Under the pieces are notes generated by a model. It was not told the origin of the DNA, did no database searches, and saw only the letters and a list, made by a program, of their open reading frames with translations. The translations under genes were made by a program, and so were the position numbers. 64,000 nt of DNA from Streptomyces sp. SID9727 (lineage in GTDB: Bacteria; Actinomycetota; Actinomycetes; Streptomycetales; Streptomycetaceae): NCBI RefSeq assembly GCF_010550605.1, contig NZ_JAAGNI010000106.1, positions 1-64,000 of the forward strand. Direction: 5' to 3'. Positions 47,871-57,084 of this stretch are shown here, one piece after another. Positions within the stretch are counted from its first letter, which is position 1; each line of letters begins with the position of its first letter.

Positions 47871-50627
47871 ATGAGCGAGCACCGTCGCAAAACGTCGCAA
47901 CCGCAAGGTGGCGGACGTGCCGCGGCCCGACGAGCCGCCCAGCAGTCCTCAGGACGCCGCGCAGCTCCGTCACGCGGAGTAACTTCAGCCTCACCTTCCG
48001 ACTCGCGCAGCGAGGAGGCCCCGTACGCAGGCCGAGCAGCCGCCAGACGGGCGGCCCAGCGCGGTGGCGGAGGCCGTGGAGGTTCCGACGGCGGTGGCGG
48101 ACGGCGCCGCGGCGGCGGGGACGACGGGCACGAGGACCGTGGGCGAGGGGGCCGGCGCCCGGCCAAGAAGCGGTTCGTCGACTATCCGCGCGCCGGCCGT
48201 CAGGGCCTCCGACGCTGGATTCCGTCCTGGAAGCTGGTGTCCAGCCTGTGCATCGGCTTCCTCGGCCTGCTGATGGGGCTCGCCGGTCTCGCGTACGCGA
48301 TGGTCGCGAAGCCGGACATCAAGGACGCCGCCAAGGCGGAGAACAACGTCTACTACTGGAGCGACGGCTCCCAGATGGTGGCCACCGGCGGTGAGGTCAA
48401 CCGCCAGGTCATTGACTACGCGCAGATTCCGGAGGCGATGCGCAACGCCGTCATCTCCGCCGAGAACAAGTCCTTCGACAGCGACCACGGCATCGACCCC
48501 ATGGGTATCGCCCGTGCCGTCTTCAACATGGCCAAGGGCGGCCAGGTCCAGGGCGGCTCGACGATCACCCAGCAGTACGTCAAGAACTCGCGGCTCTCTC
48601 AGAAGCAGACGCTCGGCCGCAAGTTCGAGGAGCTCTTCATCACGCTCAAGGTCGGCAGCGAGATGAAGAAGAAGGACGTCATGGCCGGGTACCTGAACGT
48701 CTCGTACTACGGGCGCGGCGCTTCCGGCCTCCAGGCCGCGGCCCGTACGTACTACGGCGAGGACGCCAAGAACCTGGACGCGAGCCAGTGCGCCTTCCTG
48801 GCCAGTCTCCTCAAGGGCGCCAGCTACTACGACCCGGCCGGCGCGCCGGAGGTCGACCCGGTGCAGGCGACCCCGGAGAAGAACCTCGCGCGGGCGACGA
48901 AGCGCTGGAAATGGATCCTGGACGAGGAGGTGAAGGACGGCCGGATGACGCAGAAGGAGCGGGACCGGTACACGGAGTTCCCGATGCCCGACAAGCCGAA
49001 GCGGAACGCCCAGCTGGGCGGCCAGATCGGCTACCTCGTCAACACCGCCAAGGCCGAGATCTTCGCCAAGACCGGCATCACCAAGGACATGCTCGACCAG
49101 GGCGGCTACGAGATTCACACGACCTTCGACAAGAAGAAGGTCAATCAGCTCAGCGAGGCCGTCAAGCGCGTCTACGACGAGAACATCGATCCCAAGAAGC
49201 GCCCGCTGTACGACACCCACGTGCAGTTCGGCGGCTCGTCGGTCGACCCCAAGACCGGTGCCATCCAGGCGATCTACGGCGGTGTGGACGCGACCAAGCA
49301 CTTCCAGAGCAACGCCGATCCCACCGGCGCCGCGGTCGGTTCGACCTTCAAGCCCTTCGTGCTGGCAGCCGCCATGGAGTACGGCAAGCGGGACCCGTCC
49401 GGCGGCCCGGACCAGGACGATTCACAGCGTACGAAGGTCTCGCCGCTCAGCATCTACAACGGCGCCAACAAGCTGAAGATCAGGAAGTACAACGGCGACG
49501 TCTGGGTCGACAAGGAAGGGAAGGAGTGGCTGCAGACCAATGACGACCACGATTCGTACGGCAACATCACCCTGCGTGAGGCCATGCAGTGGTCCGCCAA
49601 CTCCCCCTACGTGCAATTGGGCATGGACGTCGGCACGGACAAGGTGAAGAAGGCCGCCATCGCGGCAGGGCTGGAGGACAACCAGTACATGGCGGACTCC
49701 AGCGTGCCGTCGTTCTCGATCGGTACGTCCTCGCCGAGCGCGACGAGCATGGCCGGCGCCTACGCCACCTTCGCGGCCCGGGGGCAGCAGCGGGAGCCGT
49801 TCTCCGTCACCGAGGTGGAGAAGCGCGGCAAGCCGGAGTACCAGCACAAGATGGTCACCAAGAGCGCCTTCGACAGCGCCATCGCCGACAACGTCACGGA
49901 CGTGCTCAAGAACGTCGTGGAGAAGGGGACCGGTACATCCGCCCAGCTCCCGGGCCGTGAGGTCGCGGGCAAGACGGGTACGACGGACGACAACCTGTCG
50001 GCGTGGTTCGTCGGCTACACCCCGCAGCTGTCGACGGCGATCAGCATGTACCGGCTGGACGACAACGAGAAGAACAAGGACCGCGGGTTCGAGAAGATGT
50101 ACGGCACCGGCGGCAAGGACAAGATCCACGGTGCCTCCTTCCCCGCACAGGTCTGGCACGACTACATGGCCGAGGCCATGAAGGGCGTGAAGGCCCAGCC
50201 CTTCCCGAAGGCGGAGCCGATCGGGGACAAGGTCTACGGGGGCGGCGCGTCCAAGAAGCCCTCGCCGACGCCCACGCCCACGCCCACGCCGACCGAGACC
50301 GAGACGACGAAGCCGACCCCGACACCGACGCCGACGCCGACGCCGACCCCCGACCCGACCGACAGCTGCGGTACGTGGGGCTGGAACTGCCAGAACAACG
50401 GCGGCGCCAACGCGGGCACCGTTCAGGGCAACGACGGCGGCACGGACGCGGGCACGAGCCAGGGCAACGACGGCGGCGCGGACGCCGGCACGACCGGCGG
50501 CGACGACGGTACGGACGGGGGTACCACCAACGGCGGCAACGACAACGGTGCCAACGGCGGCAACTCCAACAGCACCGGCAACAACAGCACCGGGAACAAC
50601 AACTGGTGGGGTGGCGCGACCGGGTAG
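47871..50627 (+). CDS. Class A penicillin-binding protein (transglycosylase/transpeptidase)
   Basis: 918 aa from ATG 47871 (GAGGAG upstream). A basic, Gly/Arg-rich cytoplasmic leader (1-110), one helix (about 122-146), a glycosyltransferase family 51 domain (AVISAENKSFDSDHGID, QGGSTITQQYVKN), then the transpeptidase with STFK nucleophile Ser491, SAN Ser575 and KTGT Lys701. The C-terminus is a Thr-Pro repeat (SPTPTPTPTPTETETTKPTP) and a Gly/Asn-rich tail, possibly a wall spacer. It polymerises and crosslinks peptidoglycan. It is divergent from the PadR gene. Confidence 0.96.
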   Translation: MSEHRRKTSQPQGGGRAAARRAAQQSSGRRAAPSRGVTSASPSDSRSEEAPYAGRAAARRAAQRGGGGRGGSDGGGGRRRGGGDDGHEDRGRGGRRPAKKRFVDYPRAGRQGLRRWIPSWKLVSSLCIGFLGLLMGLAGLAYAMVAKPDIKDAAKAENNVYYWSDGSQMVATGGEVNRQVIDYAQIPEAMRNAVISAENKSFDSDHGIDPMGIARAVFNMAKGGQVQGGSTITQQYVKNSRLSQKQTLGRKFEELFITLKVGSEMKKKDVMAGYLNVSYYGRGASGLQAAARTYYGEDAKNLDASQCAFLASLLKGASYYDPAGAPEVDPVQATPEKNLARATKRWKWILDEEVKDGRMTQKERDRYTEFPMPDKPKRNAQLGGQIGYLVNTAKAEIFAKTGITKDMLDQGGYEIHTTFDKKKVNQLSEAVKRVYDENIDPKKRPLYDTHVQFGGSSVDPKTGAIQAIYGGVDATKHFQSNADPTGAAVGSTFKPFVLAAAMEYGKRDPSGGPDQDDSQRTKVSPLSIYNGANKLKIRKYNGDVWVDKEGKEWLQTNDDHDSYGNITLREAMQWSANSPYVQLGMDVGTDKVKKAAIAAGLEDNQYMADSSVPSFSIGTSSPSATSMAGAYATFAARGQQREPFSVTEVEKRGKPEYQHKMVTKSAFDSAIADNVTDVLKNVVEKGTGTSAQLPGREVAGKTGTTDDNLSAWFVGYTPQLSTAISMYRLDDNEKNKDRGFEKMYGTGGKDKIHGASFPAQVWHDYMAEAMKGVKAQPFPKAEPIGDKVYGGGASKKPSPTPTPTPTPTETETTKPTPTPTPTPTPTPDPTDSCGTWGWNCQNNGGANAGTVQGNDGGTDAGTSQGNDGGADAGTTGGDDGTDGGTTNGGNDNGANGGNSNSTGNNSTGNNNWWGGATG

Positions 50628-50645
50628 AGCCCGGTACGCAGTACG

Positions 50646-50676
50646 CCTCGCGCCCGGTACACGGTCCGGCGCGAGG
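50646..50676 (+). terminator. Hairpin after the PBP gene
   Basis: Perfect 9-bp stem CCTCGCGCC / GGCGCGAGG with a 13-nt loop, 19 bp after the PBP stop. Confidence 0.6.
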
Positions 50677-50761
50677 TGATCAGGACAGGAGGCGAGGGCC
50701 GCGGCACCTCGGTGCGGCGGCCCTCACCCGTTCCACAGCGCCGTACGGCAGGATGTGCGGC

Positions 50762-52264
50762 ATGCCAAGCGCAGAGGACACGAGCGTGCACCAGGAACAG
50801 CCCCTCGTACGGCCCACGCACCGGGACGAGGTCGCGGCGGCCGGGAGCGAGCTGATCGGTGGGAGGTCGGGTCGCTGGTCGCGGCTCGGCAGCGCCGCGC
50901 TCACCCCGGTGGGGGCGATCGCCCTGGTGGCCATCGGGATGTTCGCGCTCGGCATGGTGCAGAAGCTGCCCTGTTACAACTGGGCGTGGTTCAGGGGGGC
51001 CGGCTCCCAGTACACGCACGCGTGCTACTCGGACATCCCGCACCTCTACTCGGGGCGCGGCTTCGCCGACGGACTCGTGCCGTACTTCGACCGGCTGCCC
51101 GGGGACATGCAGTTCCTGGAGTACCCCGTGCTCACCGGGGTGTTCATGCAGGTCGCGGCGTGGCTGACCCCGGGCGGCTCCATCCAGGAGCAGGAGCAGG
51201 CGTACTGGCTGGTCAACGCCGGGATGCTGATGATCTGCACCGCCGTGATCGCCGTATGCGTCGCCCGTACGCACCGGCGGCGCCCCTGGGACGGCCTGCT
51301 GATGGCGCTCGCGCCGGCCTTCGCCCTCACCGCCACGATCAACTGGGACCTGCTGGCCGTGGCTCTCACCGCCGGGGCGATGCTGATGTGGTCGCGGAGC
51401 CGTCCGCTGGCGTTCGGCATCCTCATCGGCCTTGCGACGGCGGCGAAGCTCTACCCCGTCCTGCTGCTGGGGCCCGCGTTCGTCCTCTGCTGGCGGGCGG
51501 GCAAGTGGCGGGAGTTCGGGGCGGCGGCGCTGGGCACGGCCGGCTCCTGGCTGGTGGTCAATCTGCCGGTCATGGCCTTCGCGCCCGAGGGGTGGAAGAA
51601 GTTCTACACCTTCAGCGAGGAACGCGGCATCGACTTCGGGTCGTTCTGGCTGGTCATCACGCAGCGCACCGGTGAGTCCATCGACGTCGGCACGGTCAAC
51701 ACCGTCTCGACGGTGACCACCATCGCGCTGTGCGCCGCGATCGGCGTCCTGACCCTGACGGCCCCGCGCAGGCCGCGCTTCGCGCAGCTCGCGTTCCTCG
51801 TCGTCGCGGTGTTCATCCTCGTCAACAAGGTCTACTCACCGCAGTACGTCCTGTGGTTGATCCCGCTTGCCGCGCTGGCCAGGCCCCGGTGGCGGGACTT
51901 CCTGATCTGGCAGACGTGCGAGGTCCTGTACTTCCTCGGGATCTGGCTGTACCTCGCGTACACGACGAGCGGCGACAAGCACCAGGGGCTGCCGACGGAG
52001 GGCTATCAGCTGGCGATCGTGCTGCATCTGCTGGGCACGCTCTACCTGTGCGCCGTCGTCGTGCGGGACATCCTGATGCCGGATCGCGACGGGGTGCGGC
52101 GGGACGGCTCGGACGATCCCTCGGGCGGGGTGCTCGACGGGGCCGAGGACGTGTTCGTACTGTCCGACCTGGTCGAGAGGGGGGCCGCCCGCCGGGAAGC
52201 GCTGCCCGCGGCGTCCGGGCCGCGGGTGGAGTGGGGCACGGCCGGCACGCCCGCCGCCGACTGA
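50762..52264 (+). CDS. Membrane glycosyltransferase, GT87/GT-C type
   Basis: 500 aa from ATG 50762 with a weak AGGATG upstream. About 10-12 hydrophobic segments follow a 50-residue cytoplasmic leader. Characteristic are the periplasmic acidic motif after helix 1 (SDIPHLYSGRGFADGLVPYF) and FLEYPVLTG, a pattern of the polyprenyl-phosphate-mannose-dependent GT87 family. It would transfer a sugar from a lipid carrier to an envelope acceptor outside the membrane. The acceptor is unknown. It lies after the PBP gene and is convergent with the racemase gene, with only 21 bp between stops. Confidence 0.8.
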   Translation: MPSAEDTSVHQEQPLVRPTHRDEVAAAGSELIGGRSGRWSRLGSAALTPVGAIALVAIGMFALGMVQKLPCYNWAWFRGAGSQYTHACYSDIPHLYSGRGFADGLVPYFDRLPGDMQFLEYPVLTGVFMQVAAWLTPGGSIQEQEQAYWLVNAGMLMICTAVIAVCVARTHRRRPWDGLLMALAPAFALTATINWDLLAVALTAGAMLMWSRSRPLAFGILIGLATAAKLYPVLLLGPAFVLCWRAGKWREFGAAALGTAGSWLVVNLPVMAFAPEGWKKFYTFSEERGIDFGSFWLVITQRTGESIDVGTVNTVSTVTTIALCAAIGVLTLTAPRRPRFAQLAFLVVAVFILVNKVYSPQYVLWLIPLAALARPRWRDFLIWQTCEVLYFLGIWLYLAYTTSGDKHQGLPTEGYQLAIVLHLLGTLYLCAVVVRDILMPDRDGVRRDGSDDPSGGVLDGAEDVFVLSDLVERGAARREALPAASGPRVEWGTAGTPAAD

Positions 52265-52285
52265 GCGGGGCGGGCGCGCGCGGAC

Positions 52286-53317
52286 TCAGCGCTCGACGAT
52301 GCGGTCGTACTGCGTGGTCGTGTGGCGCAGGTGGGCCACCAGTTCGTCGCCCACCCGGGGCTCCTCGGCGTCCGAGGGCACGAAGAGGATCGACACCTGC
52401 ATGTGCGGCGGTTCGGCGAACCAGCGCTGCTTGCCCGCCCAGACGAACGGGGACAGGTTGCGGTTCACGGTGGCCAGGCCGGCCCGGGCGACGCCCTTGG
52501 CTCGCGGCATCACGCCGTGCAGGGCCTTCGGGGCCTCCAGACCCACACCGTGCGAGGTGCCTCCGGCGACGACGACCAGCCAGCCGTCGGACGCGGCCTT
52601 CTGCTGCCGGTAGCCGAACCGGTCGCCCTTGACGACGCGGGTGACGTCGAGCACGGCGCCCCGGTACTCGGTCGCCTCGTGGTCCCCGAGCCAGAGCCTG
52701 GTGCCGATGCGGGCGCGGAACCGGGTCTGCGGGAACTGCTGCTGCAGCCGGGCGAGCTCGTCGGCGCGCAGGTGGCTGACGAACATCGTGTGCAGCGGCA
52801 GCCGGGCCGCCCGCAGGCGGTCCATCCACGCGATGACCTCTTCGACGGCGTCCGACCCGTCCGTACGGTCCAGCGGCAGGTGGAGGGCGAAGCCTTCGAG
52901 GCGCACGTCCTCGATGGCCGCGTGCAGCTGGCCGAGCTCTTCCTCCTTGACGCCGTGGCGCTTCATGGAGCTCATGCACTCGATGACGACCCGGGCGCCC
53001 ACCAGGGCGTGCACCCCGTCGACGGAGGACACGGACCGTACGACGCGGTCGGGCAGCGGCACCGGTTCCTCACCGCGCCGGAACGGCGTGAGGACCAGCA
53101 GGTCTCCGCTGAACCAGTCCTTGATGCGGGCCGCCTCGTAGGTGGTGCCGACCGCGAGGATGTCTGACCCGAAGCGGATCGCCTCGTCGGCCAGCCGTTC
53201 GTGGCCGAAGCCGTACCCGTTGCCCTTGCAGACCGGCACGATGCCGGGGAACTGGTCGATAACGGATTTCTGGTGCGCCCGCCAGCGCGCGGTGTCGACG
53301 TACAGGGAGAGCGCCAT
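52286..53317 (-). CDS. Alanine racemase-fold PLP protein
   Basis: 343 aa. The PLP lysine is Lys31 in VPVCKGNGYGFGHERLA, matching the PxxKANAYGHG motif of alanine racemases, and MSSMKRHG and HTMFVSHL fall where the TIM barrel continues. The second catalytic Tyr and the exact C-terminal barrel residues are not obvious and the protein is shorter than classical Alr, so it may act on another amino acid or be a PLP-binding relative. Adjacent to FemX, it suggests a link to peptidoglycan amino acids. ATG 53317 is preceded by GGAACC. Confidence 0.75.
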   Translation of the reverse strand: MALSLYVDTARWRAHQKSVIDQFPGIVPVCKGNGYGFGHERLADEAIRFGSDILAVGTTYEAARIKDWFSGDLLVLTPFRRGEEPVPLPDRVVRSVSSVDGVHALVGARVVIECMSSMKRHGVKEEELGQLHAAIEDVRLEGFALHLPLDRTDGSDAVEEVIAWMDRLRAARLPLHTMFVSHLRADELARLQQQFPQTRFRARIGTRLWLGDHEATEYRGAVLDVTRVVKGDRFGYRQQKAASDGWLVVVAGGTSHGVGLEAPKALHGVMPRAKGVARAGLATVNRNLSPFVWAGKQRWFAEPPHMQVSILFVPSDAEEPRVGDELVAHLRHTTTQYDRIVER

Positions 53318-53423
53318 GGCCGGTCCGGAACCCTTCTGGTGGCTGCGGTGGATCAGGGAGGAGAAGCGTGTTCAGGCCCCATTGAAACCAATGGAGCCGG
53401 TTTCGTCAGCTGTGGGGCTCGGA

Positions 53424-54542
53424 TCAGCGGCGTGACATGTAGATGTCGAGCGCCTTGTGCAGCAGCTTGTTGAGCGGGAAGTCCCACTCGCCGAGGTACT
53501 CGGCCGCCTGGCCGCCGGTGCCGACCTTGAACTGGATCAGCCCGAAGAGGTGGTCGGTCTCGTCCAGCGAGTCGGAGATGCCGCGCAGGTCGTAGACCGT
53601 GGCGCCCATGGCGTACGCGTCGCGCAGCATCCGCCACTGCATCGCATTCGAGGGGCGGACCTCACGCTTGTGGTTGGCCGAGGCGCCGTACGAGTACCAG
53701 ACGTGTCCGCCGACGATCAGCATGGTCGCCGCCGCGACGTTCTCGCCCTCGTGACGGGCGAAGTAGAGCCGCATCCGGTTGGGGTCCTCGCTGTTGAGGG
53801 CCGTCCACATGCGCTGGAAGTAGCCGAGCGGGCGCGGACGGAAGCGGTCGCGCTCCGCCGTGACCTCGTACAGCCGCTGCCACTCGGAGAGCTCCGCGTA
53901 GCTGCCCTGGACGACCTCGACACCGGCCTTCTCGGCCTTCTTGATGTTGCGCCGCCAGAGCTGGTTGAAGCCCTTGTGGACGTCCTCCAGCGAGCGGTTC
54001 GCCAGCGGGACCTGGAAGACGTAGCGGGGCTGTACGTCGCCGAAGCCGGCGCCGCCGTCCTCGCCCTGCTGCCAGCCCATCTTCCGGAGCCGGTCGGCGA
54101 CCTCGAAGGCGCGCGGCTCGATGTGCGTGGCCTCGACGTCGCGCAGGCGCTTCACGTCCGGGTCCTGGATGCCGGACTTGATGGCCGCGGCGTCCCAGCG
54201 GCGGATGACCACCGGCGGGCCCATCTTCACCGAGAAGGCGCCCTGCTGCTTGAGATGGGCCAGCATCGGCTGCAGCCAGTCGCTCAGGTTCGGGGCGTAC
54301 CAGTTGATGACCGGGCCTTCGGGCAGGTACGCCAGGTAGCGCTTGATCTTGGGGAGCTGCCGGTAGAGCACCAGACCGGCGCCGACGAGCTGACCGGTCT
54401 TGTCGAACCAGCCCAGGCTCTCGGAGCGCCATTCGGCCTTCACGTCCGCCCAGGCCGGGACCTGCATGTGGCTGGCCGCGGGCAGACTCTGGATGTAGGC
54501 CAGATGCTGCTCTCGGCTGATGGTCCTCAGGGTCAGGCTCAT
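53424..54542 (-). CDS. femX: FemX-type peptidoglycan interpeptide bridge transferase
   Basis: 372 aa, typical of FemABX: two GNAT-like halves with [36 protein letters not shown], a helical hairpin region [19 protein letters not shown] and C-terminal [22 protein letters not shown]...QFKVGTGG. It should transfer Gly from Gly-tRNA to the LL-diaminopimelate of lipid II, the first bridge residue in streptomycetes, where femX is essential; substrate detail is from the family. ATG 54542 has GAGCG upstream. Co-directional with the racemase gene, 106 bp apart. Confidence 0.93.
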   Translation of the reverse strand: MSLTLRTISREQHLAYIQSLPAASHMQVPAWADVKAEWRSESLGWFDKTGQLVGAGLVLYRQLPKIKRYLAYLPEGPVINWYAPNLSDWLQPMLAHLKQQGAFSVKMGPPVVIRRWDAAAIKSGIQDPDVKRLRDVEATHIEPRAFEVADRLRKMGWQQGEDGGAGFGDVQPRYVFQVPLANRSLEDVHKGFNQLWRRNIKKAEKAGVEVVQGSYAELSEWQRLYEVTAERDRFRPRPLGYFQRMWTALNSEDPNRMRLYFARHEGENVAAATMLIVGGHVWYSYGASANHKREVRPSNAMQWRMLRDAYAMGATVYDLRGISDSLDETDHLFGLIQFKVGTGGQAAEYLGEWDFPLNKLLHKALDIYMSRR

Positions 54543-54704
54543 GCGGGGCGCTCCTCGGCAGGTGTGTCCCCATCGGTCAGGGGCTCCGGCTCTCGCGCCG
54601 AAGCCTACTGTGGCCGTGGAGCGAGCGGTCTGGCCCCGTGTGCCTGTACGCGTGCGGGGGCGGCCCCGTCCGGTGGCGGGGCCGCCCGGGCCGGACCCGA
54701 GAGG

Positions 54705-55019
54705 TCAGCCGATCACGCCGCCGAAGAGTCCGCCGTGGGCCATGCCGAGGAAGAACCCGAGGGCGGACGCGCCCATGCCGATGATCAGTGGGAACCTCTC
54801 GCGCGTGGTGACGGAGATGTACTGGCCGTACGCCCCCGTGAGGATCCCGATGAGGCCCGCCCATGAGCTGAGCAGGTGCAGGTGGTGGAACATCGCCGAG
54901 ATGAAGGCGAGGGCGCCGAGGACGAGCGTGACCACCACGAGCGCGTCCTGCAGCGGATGGGGCCTGCCGTCCGTGGCGAAGAGGGAGACGGAGGGGCGGG
55001 TCCGCGTTACGTGTGCCAT
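54705..55019 (-). CDS. Small integral membrane protein, 104 aa
   Basis: ATG 55019 has a perfect AGGAGG 7 nt upstream. The protein starts with an Arg/Thr/Pro-rich segment [18 protein letters not shown], then three helices (about 28-48, 53-72, 80-101) ending GLFGGVIG. Conserved beside the rpsF operon in streptomycetes; function unknown. It is divergent from rpsF and separated from femX by 162 bp. Confidence 0.8.
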   Translation of the reverse strand: MAHVTRTRPSVSLFATDGRPHPLQDALVVVTLVLGALAFISAMFHHLHLLSSWAGLIGILTGAYGQYISVTTRERFPLIIGMGASALGFFLGMAHGGLFGGVIG

Positions 55020-55242
55020 GGAGTACCTCCTGGCCGACATGCGGCGCGTCGTGGCGCCGCTCACACCCGATGTGTACAGATTGCGTCCCCTGACCACTGG
55101 ATTTCAACCGGAAGGCGGTCTGCGGGTACTCTGGTCGGTCTGCACCGGTGTCTGCCCAGGCCAGCACGGACCGCACCTCTTCCCCGAGGGCGCTGTCAGT
55201 GGGAGCTGTTTTACTCGGGCACCGTTGCTCAACGCATCACGA

Positions 55243-55290
55243 CCCTCCTGCCACGGAACGACCGTGGCCGCTGAGTCCAAAGGAGGTGGG
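55243..55290 (+). promoter_or_regulatory. Predicted mRNA leader structure at the rpsF Shine-Dalgarno
   Basis: CCTCCT (55244-55249) is complementary to AGGAGG (55281-55286), the rpsF Shine-Dalgarno; between them a perfect 7-bp hairpin GCCACGG/CCGTGGC (55250-55256, 55262-55268) with an AACGA loop. In the folded mRNA this occludes the ribosome site. The 3' side of the hairpin is followed by CCG..., recalling the S6:S18 autoregulatory motif, but that match is only suggestive. Confidence 0.5.
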
Positions 55291-55296
55291 TTCCAC

Positions 55297-55587
55297 ATGC
55301 GTCACTACGAGGTGATGGTCATCCTCGACCCCGATCTCGAGGAGCGAGCAGTCTCCCCGCTGATCGAGAACTTCCTCTCCGTCGTCCGTGAGGGCGAAGG
55401 AAAGGTTGAGAAGGTCGACACCTGGGGCCGTCGTCGTCTCGCTTACGAGATCAAGAAGAAGCCCGAGGGCATCTACTCGGTCATCGACCTGCAGGCCGAG
55501 CCTGCGGTCGTCAAGGAGCTCGACCGCCAGATGAACCTGAACGAGTCGGTCCTCCGGACCAAGGTCCTCCGTCCCGAGATCCACTGA
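55297..55587 (+). CDS. rpsF: 30S ribosomal protein S6
   Basis: 96 aa from ATG 55297, perfect AAAGGAGG upstream. [20 protein letters not shown], then [17 protein letters not shown], the conserved RNA-binding face, and [19 protein letters not shown]6 pairs with S18 on the 30S platform. First gene of rpsF-ssb-rpsR-rplI, probably autoregulated through the leader above. Confidence 0.98.
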   Translation: MRHYEVMVILDPDLEERAVSPLIENFLSVVREGEGKVEKVDTWGRRRLAYEIKKKPEGIYSVIDLQAEPAVVKELDRQMNLNESVLRTKVLRPEIH

Positions 55588-55659
55588 GCTTCTAGCTCAG
55601 CGGTCATCGGGTCCGAGTAGCAGCAAGCAGCCAAGAAATCCCCGCCGAGAGGTTCACCC

Positions 55660-56253
55660 ATGGCAGGCGAGACCGTCATCACGGTCGTCGGCAATCTCGT
55701 CGACGACCCCGAGCTGCGCTTCACCCCGTCCGGTGCGGCGGTCGCGAAGTTCCGTGTCGCGTCCACTCCCCGCATCTTCGACCGGCAGACCAATGAGTGG
55801 AAGGACGGCGAAGGCCTGTTCCTCACCTGCTCGGTCTGGCGGCAGGCGGCGGAGAACGTCGCCGAGTCGCTCACGCGAGGCATGCGCGTTGTCGTGCAGG
55901 GCCGGCTGAAGCAGCGGTCGTACGAAGACCGCGAGGGCGTCAAGCGCACGGTCTACGAGCTGGATGTCGAGGAAGTCGGCCCCAGCCTCAAGAACGCCAC
56001 CGCCAAGGTCACCAAGACCACCGGTCGTGGTGGCCAGGGCGGCCAGGGTGGATACGGCGGCGGCCAGCAGGGCGGCGGCAACTGGGGCGGCGGTCCCGGT
56101 GGTGGTCAGCAGGGTGGCGGCGGTGCTCCCGCCGACGACCCGTGGGCCACCAGCGCTCCGGCCGGCGGCCAGGGCGGCCAGCAAGGCGGAGGCGGCTGGG
56201 GCGGAAGCTCCGGCGGTTCCGGCGGCGGCTACTCGGACGAGCCCCCCTTCTAG
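55660..56253 (+). CDS. ssb: Single-stranded DNA-binding protein
   Basis: 197 aa. The OB fold (1-110) begins [45 protein letters not shown] is the usual signature. A Gly/Gln-rich flexible tail (118-190) ends in the acidic tip SDEPPF that binds partner proteins. It protects single-stranded DNA at the fork. ATG 55660 is 72 bp after rpsF with GAGAGG upstream. Confidence 0.98.
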   Translation: MAGETVITVVGNLVDDPELRFTPSGAAVAKFRVASTPRIFDRQTNEWKDGEGLFLTCSVWRQAAENVAESLTRGMRVVVQGRLKQRSYEDREGVKRTVYELDVEEVGPSLKNATAKVTKTTGRGGQGGQGGYGGGQQGGGNWGGGPGGGQQGGGGAPADDPWATSAPAGGQGGQQGGGGWGGSSGGSGGGYSDEPPF

Positions 56254-56296
56254 GGAAGCTCGTACCCCCACTTCTTGATCACACAGGAGAAACACC

Positions 56297-56533
56297 ATGG
56301 CGAAGCCGCCTGTGCGCAAGCCTAAGAAGAAGGTCTGCGCGTTCTGCAAGGACAAGACCCAGTACGTGGACTACAAGGACACGAACATGCTGCGGAAGTT
56401 CATTTCCGACCGCGGCAAGATCCGTGCCCGCCGCGTCACCGGCAACTGCACGCAGCACCAGCGTGACGTCGCCACGGCAGTCAAGAACAGCCGTGAGATG
56501 GCGCTGCTGCCCTACACGTCCACCGCGCGATAA
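56297..56533 (+). CDS. rpsR: 30S ribosomal protein S18
   Basis: 78 aa, start ATG 56297 (CACAGGAGAAAC upstream). [20 protein letters not shown] carries Cys-Ala-Phe-Cys, and a further Cys ([10 protein letters not shown]) is present, so this looks like the zinc-binding (C+) type of S18, in contrast to the zinc-free paralogue streptomycetes make under zinc starvation. It heterodimerises with S6. Confidence 0.97.
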   Translation: MAKPPVRKPKKKVCAFCKDKTQYVDYKDTNMLRKFISDRGKIRARRVTGNCTQHQRDVATAVKNSREMALLPYTSTAR

Positions 56534-56551
56534 GGGAAGGGTGACCGAAAC

Positions 56552-56998
56552 ATGAAGATCATCCTCACCCAGGAAGTCACCGGCCTCGGTGCCGCTGGCG
56601 ACGTCGTAGACGTCAAGGACGGGTACGCCCGTAACTACCTGGTTCCGCGTGGCTTCGCCATCCGCTGGACCAAGGGTGGCGAGAAGGACGTGGCGCAGAT
56701 CCGCCGCGCCCGCAAGATCCACGAGATCGCCACGATCGAGCAGGCCAACGAGGTCAAGGCCAAGCTGGAGGCCGTGAAGGTCCGTCTGGCCGTTCGCTCC
56801 GGCGACGCCGGACGCCTCTTCGGCTCCGTCACCCCGGCCGACATCGCCTCGGCGATCAAGGCCGCCGGTGGCCCGGACGTCGACAAGCGTCGCGTCGAGC
56901 TGGGCTCGCCGATCAAGACGCTCGGCGGGCACCAGGTGTCCGTGCGTCTGCACCCCGAGGTCGCTGCGAAGCTCGGCGTCGAGGTCGTTGCTGCCTGA
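56552..56998 (+). CDS. rplI: 50S ribosomal protein L9
   Basis: 148 aa from ATG 56552 (AAGGGAAGGG upstream). N-domain [36 protein letters not shown], a long connecting helix, and C-domain [21 protein letters not shown]...[15 protein letters not shown]. Last gene of the operon, followed by a terminator and parS site 7. Confidence 0.98.
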   Translation: MKIILTQEVTGLGAAGDVVDVKDGYARNYLVPRGFAIRWTKGGEKDVAQIRRARKIHEIATIEQANEVKAKLEAVKVRLAVRSGDAGRLFGSVTPADIASAIKAAGGPDVDKRRVELGSPIKTLGGHQVSVRLHPEVAAKLGVEVVAA

Positions 56999-57023
56999 TC
57001 GGGCCGCACCTCAGCAGAACAGT

Positions 57024-57055
57024 GAAGGGCCGCACCCTCCGGGGTGCGGTCCTTC
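57024..57055 (+). terminator. Terminator of rpsF-rplI operon
   Basis: 14-bp stem with one wobble pair (GAAGGGCCGCACCC / GGGTGCGGTCCTTC) and a TCCG loop, 26 bp past the rplI stop and 3 bp before parS 7. Confidence 0.92.
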
Positions 57056-57058
57056 GCC

Positions 57059-57072
57059 GTTTCACGTGAAAC
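57059..57072. other. parS: parS site 7
   Basis: Perfect GTTTCACGTGAAAC in the convergent gap between rplI and the MATE gene, directly after the terminator. It lies 36 kb from oriC. Confidence 0.97.
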
Positions 57073-57084
57073 GTCCCGGGGCGG

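Noticed and set aside
50265..50355. CRISPR-like repeats in the PBP 3' end
   Set aside because: They are in-frame Thr-Pro codon repeats without spacers; no CRISPR array was seen anywhere.
56300..56340. Possible zinc-independent S18 paralogue
   Set aside because: The gene keeps CAFC and another Cys, so it is the zinc-type S18.
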